Source: Kocuria rosea (GTDB lineage Bacteria > Actinomycetota > Actinomycetes > Actinomycetales > Micrococcaceae). Taken from it: a stretch of DNA of 64,000 nt. The first letter of the stretch is position 1. Every line of letters starts with the position of its first letter. The translations under genes and the position numbers were made by a program. The notes under the pieces were generated by a model that saw only the letters and a program-made list of their open reading frames with translations, made no database searches and had not been told where the DNA came from. The stretch spans positions 62,001 to 126,000 of the forward strand of contig NZ_JAMBOG010000005.1 in assembly GCF_023715525.1 (NCBI RefSeq), in the 5' to 3' direction. This document shows, piece by piece, positions 27,763 to 37,290 of the stretch.

Positions 27763-28710
27763 GTGACCCCGGTGACCACCGCGCAGGACGGCACCCGCCC
27801 CGACGTCACCGCCCGCGCCCGAGCTCTGCTGCGCGCGGCCGTCCCGTTCGCCGGGAACCTGCTCACGAGCAACCTCGGTGCGGCGCTGGGCCGGCACGTG
27901 GCCGATCCGTCGGCGGGCCCGAAGGCTCCCGTGCCCACGGGCTGGCCGGCCGCTTTCGCCCACCGGGGAGGGGCCGAGGTCGCCCCGGAGAACACCCTGG
28001 AGGCGTTCCGGACGGCCGCGGCCCTCGGGGACGTCGTGCTGGAGCTCGACGTCCAGGTCACCGCCGACGGCACGGCCGTGTCGATGCACGACCTCACCGT
28101 GGACCGCACCACCGACGGGACCGGAGCCGTCGCACGGATGTCCACCCGGGACCTGCAGCGCCTGGACGCCGGGCACACCTTCACCCTCGACGGGGCGACC
28201 TTCCCGTGGCGCGGACGCGGGGTCCGCGTCCCCACGCTGGCGGAGGTCTACGAAGCCTTCCCCGCCCATCGCGTGGCGATCGAGCTCAAGGGCAACCGGC
28301 CCGGGGCCGAGCAGATCGTCTGGCGCACCATCCAGGCGGCGGAGGCTCAGGGGCGCACCCTCGTCGCGACCAACCGCACGGCCTCGATCCGGCGCTTCCG
28401 CCAGGTCTCGGGAGGGACGGTCCCCACGGCGGCGGCGCTGACGGAGTTCGCCGCCTTCCGGCTCCTGTGCCTGCTGGGCCTCCACGCCCACCACGCCCTT
28501 CCGTTCCAGGGCCTGCAACCGCCCGACAGGATCCTGGGGGTGCGCGTGCTCACCCCCGCGCTGCTGCGGGCCGCCCAGCAGGCGGGGCTGCGGGTGGACG
28601 TGTGGACGATCGACCACGAGGCCGACATGCGCCGCCTGCTGGAGTGGGGCGTGGACGGCGTCATGACCGACCGGCCCGATCTGCTCTCCCGGGTGCTCCG
28701 GGAACCCTGA
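27763..28710 (+). CDS. Glycerophosphodiester phosphodiesterase
   Basis: Hydrolyses glycerophosphodiesters to glycerol-3-phosphate and an alcohol. The 315-residue protein has the GDPD TIM-barrel motifs: AHRGGAEVAPENT (His67, Arg68, Glu76), LELDVQVTADGTAV (Glu95, Asp97) and SMHDLTVDRTTDG (His109), and near the end VDVWTIDHEADMRRLLEWG and DGVMTDRPDLL. The GTG start follows GGAAGGA; about 60 residues precede the barrel and contain a weak hydrophobic stretch rather than a clear signal peptide, so the enzyme is probably intracellular. Single gene. Confidence 0.93.
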   Translation: MTPVTTAQDGTRPDVTARARALLRAAVPFAGNLLTSNLGAALGRHVADPSAGPKAPVPTGWPAAFAHRGGAEVAPENTLEAFRTAAALGDVVLELDVQVTADGTAVSMHDLTVDRTTDGTGAVARMSTRDLQRLDAGHTFTLDGATFPWRGRGVRVPTLAEVYEAFPAHRVAIELKGNRPGAEQIVWRTIQAAEAQGRTLVATNRTASIRRFRQVSGGTVPTAAALTEFAAFRLLCLLGLHAHHALPFQGLQPPDRILGVRVLTPALLRAAQQAGLRVDVWTIDHEADMRRLLEWGVDGVMTDRPDLLSRVLREP

Positions 28711-29038
28711 CCCACGAGCGCGGGAGCTGGACACCGAGCGGCCTCCGCGGGACCAGCGGGAGCGGGGAACGGGCGTCCTGCTCGGTCCGTGCCGTCGCCC
28801 GCCCCGCGGCCGGTCCGGCAGCGGGGCGAGGACCTGGTCGGCCCCGGCCGGTCCGGAGCGCCGTCAGGCCTGGATCCGCCCGAACGCTCCGTGCGGGGGC
28901 GCCTCACCGGTGGCGCGTCTCCGGGCCATCACGTCCTCCGACGGAGACGCGACCTCAGCGACGCCCGAGTTCCCTGCATGGTGGTCGGCAGGTGAGGAGG
29001 TGTCGCGCGGAGGCGGGCCCGGAGGGCGGACCGGCGTG
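28711..29038. other. Gap between convergent genes
   Basis: About 330 bases with no supported gene or long hairpin. Confidence 0.5.
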
Positions 29039-29800
29039 TCACAGTGGTGGGTCGAGGGGCCGGTCGACGGCGTGGAGGTCGTTGCTGAGGCTGCTGCCGG
29101 TGATGCCGTCCAGCGGGGTGATGTCCACGGCGATGCCCGTCTGCACATCGAGAGAAACGCTGTACAGCGTGGCGAGGCCGCCGCTGGTGAGGGTGGGGTC
29201 CTCGGGACCGTACTCGGGGATCCGGCTGGCGGGGCTGTCCAGCAGCGGGCAGCACCCGCACCGGGGGGTGTAGCCGTTGTCCCAGTCCTCGTTCTCACCC
29301 ACCAGCGGCCGGCAGGTGGCCGACCAGGTGAGCCGGCCGCGGAGCATGGTGGCGGTGACGTCACGGACGTCCACGCCCTGGCTGAGCTCGGCCGGATCGA
29401 GCATGGCCGTGAACTGGTAGTCCCGCCACATCGGATCGCCGTGGTCGTAGTGCCAGTCCTCCGGGCGCTGGAAGACCAGGCCATCCGGCCGCAGGACGAC
29501 TCCCGTCCCCGGAGCCGGGGGCACAGCGCGCACCGCGCCGTCGTCGCCGCAGCACACCGGCTCGGCGGATCCGCTGTATGGCACTCCCTCGGCCGCCTCG
29601 ACTCCTGCGGAGGAGCGCACGACCACCCGGCCGACGCGACGATCGAGCCAGGCCTCGACCGGCTCGCCCAGCGCCGTGCTCCCGCTGTCTTCCTGGCGCC
29701 GATGGGTGAAGTGCACGGTGGTGAACCGCCACGGCGAGCTGGCCGCCAGCGCGCGGAAGTCCGCAGCCGTGGGCGTGCCGGGCACAGGGGAGGCGCTCAT
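29039..29800 (-). CDS. Uncharacterised protein with two CC pairs
   Basis: 253 residues starting MSASPVPGTPTAADFRALA. It opens with a helix (TAADFRALAAS) and is then mainly beta-rich (RFTTVHFTHRRQ, RVGRVVVRSSAGVE, GVVLRPDGLVFQRP). Cys pairs occur in EPVCCGDDG and RCGCCPLLD. A repeated theme of short strands with Asp/Gly turns recalls all-beta cytoplasmic proteins of unknown function in actinobacteria. No signal peptide or membrane segment. A TCTACT hexamer lies seven bases before the ATG, so it may be leaderless. No family named. Confidence 0.65.
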   Translation of the reverse strand: MSASPVPGTPTAADFRALAASSPWRFTTVHFTHRRQEDSGSTALGEPVEAWLDRRVGRVVVRSSAGVEAAEGVPYSGSAEPVCCGDDGAVRAVPPAPGTGVVLRPDGLVFQRPEDWHYDHGDPMWRDYQFTAMLDPAELSQGVDVRDVTATMLRGRLTWSATCRPLVGENEDWDNGYTPRCGCCPLLDSPASRIPEYGPEDPTLTSGGLATLYSVSLDVQTGIAVDITPLDGITGSSLSNDLHAVDRPLDPPL

Positions 29801-30212
29801 GCGACCGAGTAGAGCACATCCTGAGCGCCGGCGCGACGACGAGGCCCGCGCACCCGCGACCGGGAAGGGGCTCCGACGGCCATGACCGGGGTGCGGTGCC
29901 GGCCGGTCTGGTGACCGTGGTGGCCATGGCGAGTCGGAGAGCGCCCGGGAACTGGTCGGTGGTCGGTTGCGGACAGTGCCGGAGCCGCTGACGCCGCCCC
30001 GGACGGACCATGGTCACCATCTCCGCAGGACGTGGGATCGTGCGCGGCAGTCGCCGGAAGACGTTTTGCACTTGCCATAAATGGTCTTCTTCGCCACAGC
30101 ACCGCCCGGCGTGCTCTGCGGGGTCCTGTATGCATCATCATGAGAACGCCCCATGAAAGGCACCCCTGGCAGCCCCCCAATATCCACAGCTGCCCCTACA
30201 TAGGAGCCACCC
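29801..30212. other. Divergent gap
   Basis: About 410 bases between divergent genes. An AT-richer island around 30062-30100 (TTTTGCACTTGCCATAAATG) could hold a promoter for the rightward gene, but no confident -35/-10 pair can be chosen. Confidence 0.4.
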
Positions 30213-30488
30213 ATGAGCCACAACACCGACCCCGGCCCGCGCCAGCTCCACGAGCAGGTCCACCCGCTGCCCGTCGGCTGGCAGCTCGTCGACGTCGAGC
30301 ACGAGCAGTACGAGGGCCCCACCTTCTACCCGCCCGAGCCCCTGGACGCCTTCGGCGTGGCCGTCCTGTGGACCCCGGAGGGATACCTGTACGAGGTGCT
30401 GAACAACAAGGCCACGAACACCCTGACTCGAGCCGAGCTGGTGGGGCTGCAGATCGCCATCGACCGAGCCCTCGCATCGGGGTCCTGA
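30213..30488 (+). CDS. Uncharacterised small protein
   Basis: 91 residues starting MSHNTDPGPRQLHEQV after TAGGAG. The sequence reads as a compact alpha/beta domain (PVGWQLVDVEHEQYEGPTF, FGVAVLWTPEGYLYEVLNNK, LTRAELVGLQIAIDRAL). No membrane part, signal peptide or known motif. It is followed by a clear terminator and stands alone. Codon use fits the genome. Confidence 0.7.
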   Translation: MSHNTDPGPRQLHEQVHPLPVGWQLVDVEHEQYEGPTFYPPEPLDAFGVAVLWTPEGYLYEVLNNKATNTLTRAELVGLQIAIDRALASGS

Positions 30489-30508
30489 GCCCCGGTGGCC
30501 GGGCCTCG

Positions 30509-30543
30509 GAGACACCCCCGGCCTCGGAGGCCGGGGGTGTCTC
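30509..30543 (+). terminator. Terminator after the small protein gene
   Basis: Perfect 15-bp arms (30509-30523 and 30529-30543, GAGACACCCCCGGCC) around a 5-base loop, 20 bases after the stop. Confidence 0.85.
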
Positions 30544-30684
30544 GTGGGGAGGACCCCGGGGCGCCCCGCAGGTCGCCCGGGGGATGGAGGCCAACTCCGT
30601 GACGGATACGACAGCCTGCTGCTCGACAGCCGGATCCGCGGTGGCCTGATCCACTGGGACGGCTCCCCACGCTGCCGCCTGCCA

Positions 30685-31368
30685 TCATCGCCGTGGGATG
30701 CGCGAGCCGACAAGAACTCCGCCCAGCGCGACGAGGGCGCCGAGGAGCACTCCCACGCCGAACTCCAGGGGCAGACCCCCGGCGGCCGGGACCCTGGCAG
30801 CAGGGCCCTCCCCGGCACGAAGCGCTCCGCGTGCCTCGGCCGGGGACCCGCCGCTTCCCGTGGTCGCGCTCGTGGCCGGGCTCGTGGTCGTCACGGATCC
30901 GGCCGTGGAGGGCGCGGGGGCGCGGCCGCCGGTGGCGAGGTCCCGGTCGATCGCGGCGAGGAACGACGCGACCATCCGCTTGCCGGCTCCGGCGAGCATT
31001 CGCTGGCCCACACCGCCGACAGAGCCGCCCACGACCGCAGCGGCCGCCCACGTGAGATCGGTGCCGCCGTCCCCGGCGTCGGCCATCCGCACGTGCACCT
31101 CGGCGGAGACCGTGCCCGGTCCGCCCGCCGCCTGCACCTCGAGCACGAACGCGTCCGGTGGCTGCTGCTCCCGGAAGGCGACCTCGCCCTCGTAGGCGCC
31201 CTTGATCGAGGCCACGCCGATGGTGGCCCTGACGGCGTAGCGGTCCTCCCCCAGCTCGGCGAGCGACTCCACCCCGGGAACGGTGCGCAGCAGGACTTCG
31301 GGGTCGTGGAATGCCGCCCATGCGGTGGCGCGGCCGGCCTGCAGGTGGGCGGTGCCGGTGATCTCCAT
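30685..31368 (-). CDS. coxG: CoxG-like SRPBCC protein with C-terminal membrane anchor
   Basis: 227 residues. The first ~150 form the CoxG/SRPBCC fold (GTAHLQAGRATAWAAFHDPE, LLRTVPGVESL, GTVSAEVHVRMADAGDGG, GSVGGVGQRMLAGAGKRM). After a Ser/Thr/Ala-rich linker a C-terminal helix (LEFGVGVLLGALVALGGVLV) ends in GSRIPRR. In carboxydotrophs CoxG recruits CO dehydrogenase to the membrane; the same is likely here for the hydroxylase encoded just upstream. AAGGAGAG precedes the ATG. Last gene of the leftward coxM-S-L-G unit. Confidence 0.87.
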   Translation of the reverse strand: MEITGTAHLQAGRATAWAAFHDPEVLLRTVPGVESLAELGEDRYAVRATIGVASIKGAYEGEVAFREQQPPDAFVLEVQAAGGPGTVSAEVHVRMADAGDGGTDLTWAAAAVVGGSVGGVGQRMLAGAGKRMVASFLAAIDRDLATGGRAPAPSTAGSVTTTSPATSATTGSGGSPAEARGALRAGEGPAARVPAAGGLPLEFGVGVLLGALVALGGVLVGSRIPRR

Positions 31369-31430
31369 GGCTCTCCTTCTGCGGGGTGCGGGCGGGCCCC
31401 GTAGCCGCGGGCGAGCCCGGGCCGGACAGG

Positions 31431-33827
31431 TCAGGTGCGGTGCAGCGAGGGCCAACGGCCGGCGGCGTGGCGTCGGCGCAGGTCCCAGAGCTCCGACGGG
31501 GAGATGGGCATCCGGGTGATCGGGAACCCCTCGGCGTCCTCGATCGCGGAGGCGATCACCGCGCTGCCCGGGATGGTCCCGGCCTCTCCGGCTCCCTTGA
31601 TGCCCAGCGGGTTGAGCGGGCTGGGGGTCTCCAGGTGGGCGGTCCGGATCTCGGGGACCTCAGAGGCGAAGGGCATCAGGAAATCCATGAAGGAGGCGTT
31701 GAGCAACTGCCCGGAGGAGTCGTAGACGAGACGCTCGTAGAGGGCTCCGCCGATGCCCTGGGCCACGCCGCCGTGGACCTGTCCTTCGACGACCATCGGG
31801 TTGATCATGGGCCCGCAGTCGTGGACCACGCAGTAGCGCAGCACCCGGATGTCGGCCGACTCCGGATCGGTCTCCACGATCGCGGCGTGCATGCCCGATG
31901 CGAAGGTCGAGCGCAGCGGCGAGTAGAAGTCGGTGCCCTCCAGCCCCGGCTCCTCGTCGTCGGCGATCGGGGGACGGGTCGTGTCGGCCCGGCCGCCGAA
32001 CTGGGTCGCCGCCCGCGCGCTGTCGTCGAACGCGTAGCGCAGGGGGTTGGAGAGCACCGCGACCATGGCCAGGGGGATCTGCGCCCGCGGGTCGCCCTTG
32101 ACGCGCACGATCCCCTCGACGAGCTCCAGGTCGACCGGGTCCGCTTCGAGGGCGCGACCGGCGACCCGCAGGGCCTTCTCCTTCACCCTGCGCGCGGCCA
32201 GGTGCACCGCGTTGCCGCTCATCACCGCCCCCCGGGAGCCCCAGGTGCCCACCGAGTAGGACATCTGCCGGGTGTCGCCGGTCGTGACGCGCACCGTGTC
32301 GATCGGCACACCCAGCTCGTCGGCGACGACCTGGGCGAGGACCGTCTCGTGCCCCTGCCCCTGGGTGGTGAGTCCCGTGGACACGTGGATCCGCCCGGAG
32401 GTGTCGATCTCGATGTGCCCGCCCTCGTAGGGGCCCGCGCCGGTGCTCTCCACGTAGCAGGCGATGCCCAGGCCCACCCGGCGGCCCTGCGCCCGGGCCC
32501 GGGCCCGGTACTTCTGGAAGTCGTCCCAGCCGACCAGGTCCTTGAGCTCGTCCAGGCAGGCGGGATAGTCCCCGGAGTCGTAGACCCCCTCACGCCCGTC
32601 CTGCATGAGCAGCCCGAGGGGGTGGGGGAACTCGCGCACGAAGTTCACCAGCCGCACCTCGGCGCGGTCCTTCCCGAGGGCGTCGGCGATCGCGTCCATG
32701 GTGCGCTCCATTATGAACACGCCCTGGGGACGCCCCGCCCCGCGGTAGGGGGTCACGATCACGGTGTTGGTGTACAGCGACCAGAACTCGACCCGGTAGT
32801 GGGGGATGTCGTAGGGGCCGAGGAGGTGGGTGGAGGTGTTCAGCGGGCAGATCACCCCGTAGGGCAGGTAGGCGCCGTTGTCGTGCCAGAACTCCACGTC
32901 CAGGCCGAGCACCCGCCCGTCGTCGTCGAACCCGACGCGGACCGTCTGCAGCTGCTGACGCTCGTGGGCGGAGCCGATGAAGTGCTCCCGGCGGTCCTCG
33001 GTCCACTTCACCGGGGCCTGCAGCCTGCATGCCGCAGCGGCCACGCAGATGTCCTCCGGCCAGGGATGGTTGATCTTCACGCCGAAGCCGCCGCCGACGT
33101 CGGGGGCGATGACCTCGACCCGGGCCAGGGGCAGGCCGAGCTTCGCGGCGAGCGCCGCGCGGGTGCCCGTGGAGGTCTGGGTGGAGGCGTGTACCCGCAG
33201 CCGTCCGTCCTCGGCGTCCCAGCGGGCGAGGATGCCCCGGCCCTCCAGGGGCATCGACGCGCTGCGCTCCATGTCCAGGTGCAGTTCCAGGACGTGGGGG
33301 GCTGCCTCGATCTGAGCGGGCGCGTTCCCGACCTGCTGGACGAGGTGGGCTGCGACGTTGCCGGGGGCCTGTTCGTGCACGAGGTGGGCGGCGTCGCGGG
33401 CGGTGGCCACCCCGACCACGGGCTCACGGTGCGCATAGGCGACCCGGATCCGCTGGGCGGCGTCCTCGGCGAGGTACCGGTTGGTGGCCACGACCATGGC
33501 GATGGGCTCCCCGACGTGGTTGACCTCGTCCTTGGCCAGGGCGCGGCCGGTCACGGGGTGCTCGATCGAGGGGTGCGGCAGGAGCATGGGCAGCGGTTCG
33601 GCGGCCGGTCCCGGGAGGTCCTCCCAGGTCCACACGGCGACGATCCCGTCGATGTCCAGGGCACCGGAGACGTCCACGTCGAGCACGCGGGCGTGGGCGT
33701 GGGGGCTGCGGACGAAGGCGGCTTCCAGGGCTCCGGCGCCGAGGTCGTCGAGGTAGTGGCCGTGGCCGGTGACGAGGCGGGGGTCCTCGCGGCGCGTGAT
33801 GGGGGCGCCGAACATGCGGGTGGTCAC
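31431..33827 (-). CDS. coxL: Molybdenum hydroxylase large subunit (CO dehydrogenase-like, form II)
   Basis: The 798-residue molybdopterin-binding subunit of a xanthine-oxidase-family enzyme. MFGAPITRREDPRLVTGHG and the following hammerhead domain, DVGGGFGVK, TQGQGHETVLAQVVADELG and the catalytic-Glu segment GIKGAGEAGT are clear. The active-site loop is YRGAGRPQG (residues 361-369), the pattern of form II enzymes and not the CSFR loop of true (form I) CO dehydrogenase. CO oxidation is therefore uncertain; another aldehyde, purine or aromatic substrate is possible. The GTG start overlaps the coxS stop (GTGA). Confidence 0.93.
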   Translation of the reverse strand: MTTRMFGAPITRREDPRLVTGHGHYLDDLGAGALEAAFVRSPHAHARVLDVDVSGALDIDGIVAVWTWEDLPGPAAEPLPMLLPHPSIEHPVTGRALAKDEVNHVGEPIAMVVATNRYLAEDAAQRIRVAYAHREPVVGVATARDAAHLVHEQAPGNVAAHLVQQVGNAPAQIEAAPHVLELHLDMERSASMPLEGRGILARWDAEDGRLRVHASTQTSTGTRAALAAKLGLPLARVEVIAPDVGGGFGVKINHPWPEDICVAAAACRLQAPVKWTEDRREHFIGSAHERQQLQTVRVGFDDDGRVLGLDVEFWHDNGAYLPYGVICPLNTSTHLLGPYDIPHYRVEFWSLYTNTVIVTPYRGAGRPQGVFIMERTMDAIADALGKDRAEVRLVNFVREFPHPLGLLMQDGREGVYDSGDYPACLDELKDLVGWDDFQKYRARARAQGRRVGLGIACYVESTGAGPYEGGHIEIDTSGRIHVSTGLTTQGQGHETVLAQVVADELGVPIDTVRVTTGDTRQMSYSVGTWGSRGAVMSGNAVHLAARRVKEKALRVAGRALEADPVDLELVEGIVRVKGDPRAQIPLAMVAVLSNPLRYAFDDSARAATQFGGRADTTRPPIADDEEPGLEGTDFYSPLRSTFASGMHAAIVETDPESADIRVLRYCVVHDCGPMINPMVVEGQVHGGVAQGIGGALYERLVYDSSGQLLNASFMDFLMPFASEVPEIRTAHLETPSPLNPLGIKGAGEAGTIPGSAVIASAIEDAEGFPITRMPISPSELWDLRRRHAAGRWPSLHRT

Positions 33828-34372
33828 GACGGCTCCTCGGTGGTGCGCGCGCCGCGCCGCAGGTGCGCGGCCCGGCGGACGGCGTGGACGATGTTCTGGT
33901 AGCCGGTGCAGCGGCAGAGGTTGCCGGAGATCGCCGTGCGGGCCTCCTCCGGGGTGGGATCGGGGTTCTCGTCGAGGTAGGCGTGCACCGTGGTGATGAG
34001 CCCCGGGGTGCAGAAGCCGCACTGCAGCCCGTGGCAGTCGATGAACGCCTGCTGGACGGGTGAGGGGTGCTGCGGGTCGTGGCCGATCCCCTCGACGGTG
34101 GTCACCTCGTGGCCCTCGGCGGAGGCGGCGAGGACCAAGCAGGAGCGCACCGGCTGCCCGTCGAGCAGCACGGTGCAGGCGCCGCAGACGCCGTGCTCGC
34201 AGCCGACGTGGGTGCCGGTGAGCCCGACGTCGTGGCGCAGCGCGTCCGAGAGCAGGCGCCGGTGCGGGAGGTCGAGGCGGTGCTCGAGGCCGTTGACCCG
34301 CAGGGACACCGGGCGGAGAGGCTCGGGAGCGGCCCCGGTGGACCAGCCCTGCGGGTGGGGAGGGGTGCTCAT
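33824..34372 (-). CDS. coxS: Molybdenum hydroxylase iron-sulfur subunit
   Basis: 182 residues with two [2Fe-2S] clusters that carry electrons from the Mo centre to FAD. The plant-ferredoxin-type motif is CEHGVCGACTVLLDG (Cys58, 63, 66, 78); the second cluster uses LQCGFCTPG and NLCRCTGY (Cys118, 121, 153, 155). The N-terminal extension of ~20 residues before VSLRVNG is longer than usual. The ATG follows the coxM stop by two bases, and the stop overlaps coxL. Confidence 0.95.
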   Translation of the reverse strand: MSTPPHPQGWSTGAAPEPLRPVSLRVNGLEHRLDLPHRRLLSDALRHDVGLTGTHVGCEHGVCGACTVLLDGQPVRSCLVLAASAEGHEVTTVEGIGHDPQHPSPVQQAFIDCHGLQCGFCTPGLITTVHAYLDENPDPTPEEARTAISGNLCRCTGYQNIVHAVRRAAHLRRGARTTEEPS

Positions 34373-34374
34373 GG

Positions 34375-35250
34375 TCAGGTGTCCTCTCCGGGCAGGGCCG
34401 TCAGCTCGGTGAACAGCCGGCGGGTCAGCACTGCGGTCAGGTGCCGCCGGTAGTCGGCGGTGGCGTGGATGTCGTCCTGCGGCACGACGAACGCCTCGGC
34501 CATGGCAGCGACGTCGGCGGCGGCCCGGGCGGCCTGCGCCACCGGGAGGCCGGCCACGGCGTCGTCGAGAGTGAGCACGCACGGGGTGTCGGTCACCGAG
34601 ACGAACCCTGCCCGGGCACCGGTGAGCATCCCGTCGGCGACCTCCAGGACCAGGCCCACACCCGCCAGTGCGTAGTCGCCGGAGCGGCGGGCGTATTCGG
34701 CGAACCCGGCCCGCGCGCGGTCGGGCAGCCGCCCGAAGGCGGCCTCGACGAGGATCTCGTCCTGGGCGAGGGAGGTCTCGAGCGGACCGAGGAACAGCTC
34801 GCTCGCCGGCACCGTGCGCTCTCCGCGCACGGAGCGCACGCGGACCCGCCCGTCGGTCAGGGCCAGGATCATCGGCATCTCCCCGTTGGGATCGGCGTGG
34901 GCCACGGAACCGACGGTGGTGCCGCGGGAGCGGATCGCCGGGTGCCCCACGTGGGCCAGGGCCCGGCGCAGGAGGGGTTGGGCCCTGTGGGCCGGTCCGC
35001 TGCGCTCCAGCACCCGGTGGGTGACGAGGGCGCCCACCAGGACGTCGTGGTCCGTCACGTCGATCCGGTCCAGGCCCGGCAGCCGGGTGAGGTCCACGAG
35101 GTGCTCCGGGGTGGCCAGCCGCATGTTGAGCAACGGGATGAGGCTCTGACCGCCGGCGAGGACCTTCGCCGCAGGGTCCAGCTCGTGGAGCAGGCCCACG
35201 GCCTCCTCGAGGCTGTCGGGGGCGTGGTAGGTGAAGGGCGCGGGCTTCAC
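34375..35250 (-). CDS. coxM: Molybdenum hydroxylase FAD-binding subunit
   Basis: 291 residues. FAD contacts are the typical AGGQSLIPLLNMRLA (near residue 31) and TTVGSVAHADP, where the family usually has TxGGxxAxxDP; here the second Gly is Ser. The C-terminal CoxM domain (YADFRRHL-like TADYRRHLTAVLTRRLF) is present. The GTG start is chosen because the protein then begins MKPAPFTYHAPDSLEEAV, normal for the family; the ribosome binding site is weak. First gene of the leftward unit coxM-coxS-coxL-coxG, divergent from mocA. Confidence 0.93.
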   Translation of the reverse strand: MKPAPFTYHAPDSLEEAVGLLHELDPAAKVLAGGQSLIPLLNMRLATPEHLVDLTRLPGLDRIDVTDHDVLVGALVTHRVLERSGPAHRAQPLLRRALAHVGHPAIRSRGTTVGSVAHADPNGEMPMILALTDGRVRVRSVRGERTVPASELFLGPLETSLAQDEILVEAAFGRLPDRARAGFAEYARRSGDYALAGVGLVLEVADGMLTGARAGFVSVTDTPCVLTLDDAVAGLPVAQAARAAADVAAMAEAFVVPQDDIHATADYRRHLTAVLTRRLFTELTALPGEDT

Positions 35251-35725
35251 GGCCCGTCCGATCCGTGGGCGGCGCCCCTCCCGGCACGCCCGGCCCGCGC
35301 GCACGGGTCGGCGGCGGGTCCGCCGCGGGCTGCGGGACGGCCGTGCGGCCGTCGCCGGGACGCTTCCCCCCGGATGCCCATCTCGTGCTCCTTCGCGCGG
35401 GAGACCCTCGCAGGCATCGGCCGACCGGTCGGTGGGATCGGGTGCGCGCCGATGCGCCGAGCGAGGTGATGAGCGCAACACTATGGAGTGCACCGCACGA
35501 CCGCCATCATCGGTGCTTGATGACAGGGCGACGGACCGCCCACGGGGGCACGCACCCGCAGGAGGAAGCGCCGGGAGCGGACGGCGCACCGGCCGGCCCT
35601 CCGACCCACGACCACCGGGCCGGCACCCCCGTGCTCGCGGCTGCCGTCCCCGTTTCCGGCGTCGCACAGGGTGCTCGTCGGGATCGGCCACCCCATGTGG
35701 CCGGCGCCGGGGGCACAATGCCACC
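35251..35725. other. Divergent control region of the hydroxylase cluster
   Basis: 475 bases between coxM and mocA. A CACAAT hexamer (35714-35719) six bases before the mocA ATG may be a leaderless -10. No clear operator or gene was found. Confidence 0.45.
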
Positions 35726-36388
35726 ATGACCGCTCTTCCGTCCCCGCCCCGCGACCAGCCCGGCTGCGCCGGGCTGCTCCTGGCGGCCGGCGCCGGCCGC
35801 CGGCTGGGCACACCGAAGGCGCTGCTGCGCGGGCCCGACGGGCGGGCACGGGTGCAGGTCGTCGTGGATCAGCTGCGCCGGGCCGGCTGCGAGCCGGTGC
35901 ACGTCGTCGTCGGGGCCGCGCCCACGGAGGTCGCCGCCCTCGTGACCGGGGCCGTGATCGTGCCGGCCCCCGATTGGGCCGAGGGCCTCGGCGCCTCGCT
36001 GCGGGCCGGGCTGCGCTCGCTGGAGCCCACCGCCGCCGACGCCGTTCTGATCATGCTGGTCGACCTGCCCGGTGTCGGCGAGGCGGCCATGCGCCGGGTG
36101 CTGGCCGCGGGAACTGCCTCCGGGAACCCGGCCGCCACGGCCAAGGTGCGAGCCCACTGGCGCCGGGAGCCCGGTCACCCGGTGCTGCTCGGGCGGGCGC
36201 ACTGGCCCGCCGCGCTCGGCACCGCCCACGGGGACCGCGGGGCGCGCGCCCTCCTCTCCGGCTCCGGTACCACGGGCGTGGAGTGCTCCGACCTCGGTGA
36301 CGGCCACGACGTCGACGTGCCCCAGGACGCAGTGCGAGCACGGCTGCGCCCGCCCGAGGCCCTCCCCCCGGACGAGGACCGGCCGTGA
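35726..36388 (+). CDS. mocA: MocA-like molybdenum cofactor cytidylyltransferase
   Basis: 220 residues of the MobA/MocA nucleotidyltransferase family, with the nucleotide-binding start AGLLLAAGAGRRLGTPKALL (residues ~15-34), VVVGAAP, and MLVDLPGV as the metal-binding strand. MocA adds CMP to molybdopterin, giving the cytosine-dinucleotide cofactor used by xanthine-oxidase-family enzymes such as that encoded divergently. The ATG has no Shine-Dalgarno but a -10-like CACAAT six bases before it. Its stop overlaps the coxD start (GTGA). Confidence 0.9.
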   Translation: MTALPSPPRDQPGCAGLLLAAGAGRRLGTPKALLRGPDGRARVQVVVDQLRRAGCEPVHVVVGAAPTEVAALVTGAVIVPAPDWAEGLGASLRAGLRSLEPTAADAVLIMLVDLPGVGEAAMRRVLAAGTASGNPAATAKVRAHWRREPGHPVLLGRAHWPAALGTAHGDRGARALLSGSGTTGVECSDLGDGHDVDVPQDAVRARLRPPEALPPDEDRP

Positions 36389-37290
36389 CCGCCCTGCCCG
36401 ACGACCCCGTCGCCCTCCAGGAAGCCCTGGGCGCCCACGGCTACCTGGCCGACACCGCCCTGGCCACCACCGCCTGGCTCGCCTGCCGCCTGGAACGGCC
36501 CCTGCTGTGCGAAGGAGCCCCGGGTGTGGGCAAGACCGCTCTGGCCGCCGCCCTGGCCGCTGTGCTCGAGGGCCCGTTGATCCGCCTGCAGTGCTACGAG
36601 GGGATCGACGCGACGCAGGCGCTCTACGACTGGGACTTCCCACGGCAGGTCCTGCACCTGCGCGCGCTGGAAGCCGGTGGGCGCACGGACCTCGAGGCGG
36701 CCGAGACGGATCTGTACCGGCGCCGCTTCCTGCTCGCCCGGCCGGTTCTCCAGGCCCTGGAGGCCTCCCTCCCGCAGCGGCGAGCGGTGCTGCTCGTCGA
36801 CGAGGTGGACCGCGCCGACGACGAGTTCGAGGCCTTGCTGCTTGAGGTTCTCTCGGAATGGGCCGTCAGCGTGCCCGAGCTGGGCCGGGTCGTGGCGCAG
36901 GCCCCGCCCGTCGTCGTCGTCACGTCCAACCGCACCCGGGAGCTGCACGACGCGCTGACCCGCCGCTGCCTCTACCATTGGTTCGAGCTGCCCGACCTGG
37001 AGCGCGAGCGCGCGATCGTGCGCCGCCACGTCCCTGACGCCTCCGACGCCCTGACGGCCTCGGTGCTGGCGGCCGCGGCCCGGCTGCGCTCCCTCGACCT
37101 GGTCAGACCGCCGGGGGTCGCCGAGACCCTCGACTGGGTCCGGGCCCTGGTGCGCCTCGGCGTGGACGAGCTCGACGAGGCCGCGGCCCACCTGACCCTG
37201 GGCACCGTCGTGAAGGAGCGCGAGGACCTGCTGACCGTCCGGGACGCCGGGCCGCTTCCCGGTGGCGCCCCGCCGAGGAGCATCCGGTGA
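36385..37290 (+). CDS. coxD: MoxR-type AAA+ ATPase (CoxD)
   Basis: 301 residues. Walker A is EGAPGVGKTALA (Lys50), Walker B is LLVDEVDRAD near residue 137, and the sensor is VVVVTSNRTRELHDAL. MoxR/CoxD ATPases act with a VWA protein in maturing the Mo active site; in Oligotropha CoxD is needed for the copper-sulfur centre. Here the form II active site would not use copper in the same way, so the exact job is unknown. Overlaps both neighbours by one to four bases, so it is translationally coupled to mocA and coxE. Confidence 0.92.
   Translation: MTALPDDPVALQEALGAHGYLADTALATTAWLACRLERPLLCEGAPGVGKTALAAALAAVLEGPLIRLQCYEGIDATQALYDWDFPRQVLHLRALEAGGRTDLEAAETDLYRRRFLLARPVLQALEASLPQRRAVLLVDEVDRADDEFEALLLEVLSEWAVSVPELGRVVAQAPPVVVVTSNRTRELHDALTRRCLYHWFELPDLERERAIVRRHVPDASDALTASVLAAAARLRSLDLVRPPGVAETLDWVRALVRLGVDELDEAAAHLTLGTVVKEREDLLTVRDAGPLPGGAPPRSIR

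Noticed and set aside
31431-33827. Call as true (form I) CO dehydrogenase
   Set aside because: The active-site loop is YRGAGR and not the CSFR type needed for the copper-molybdenum CO site.
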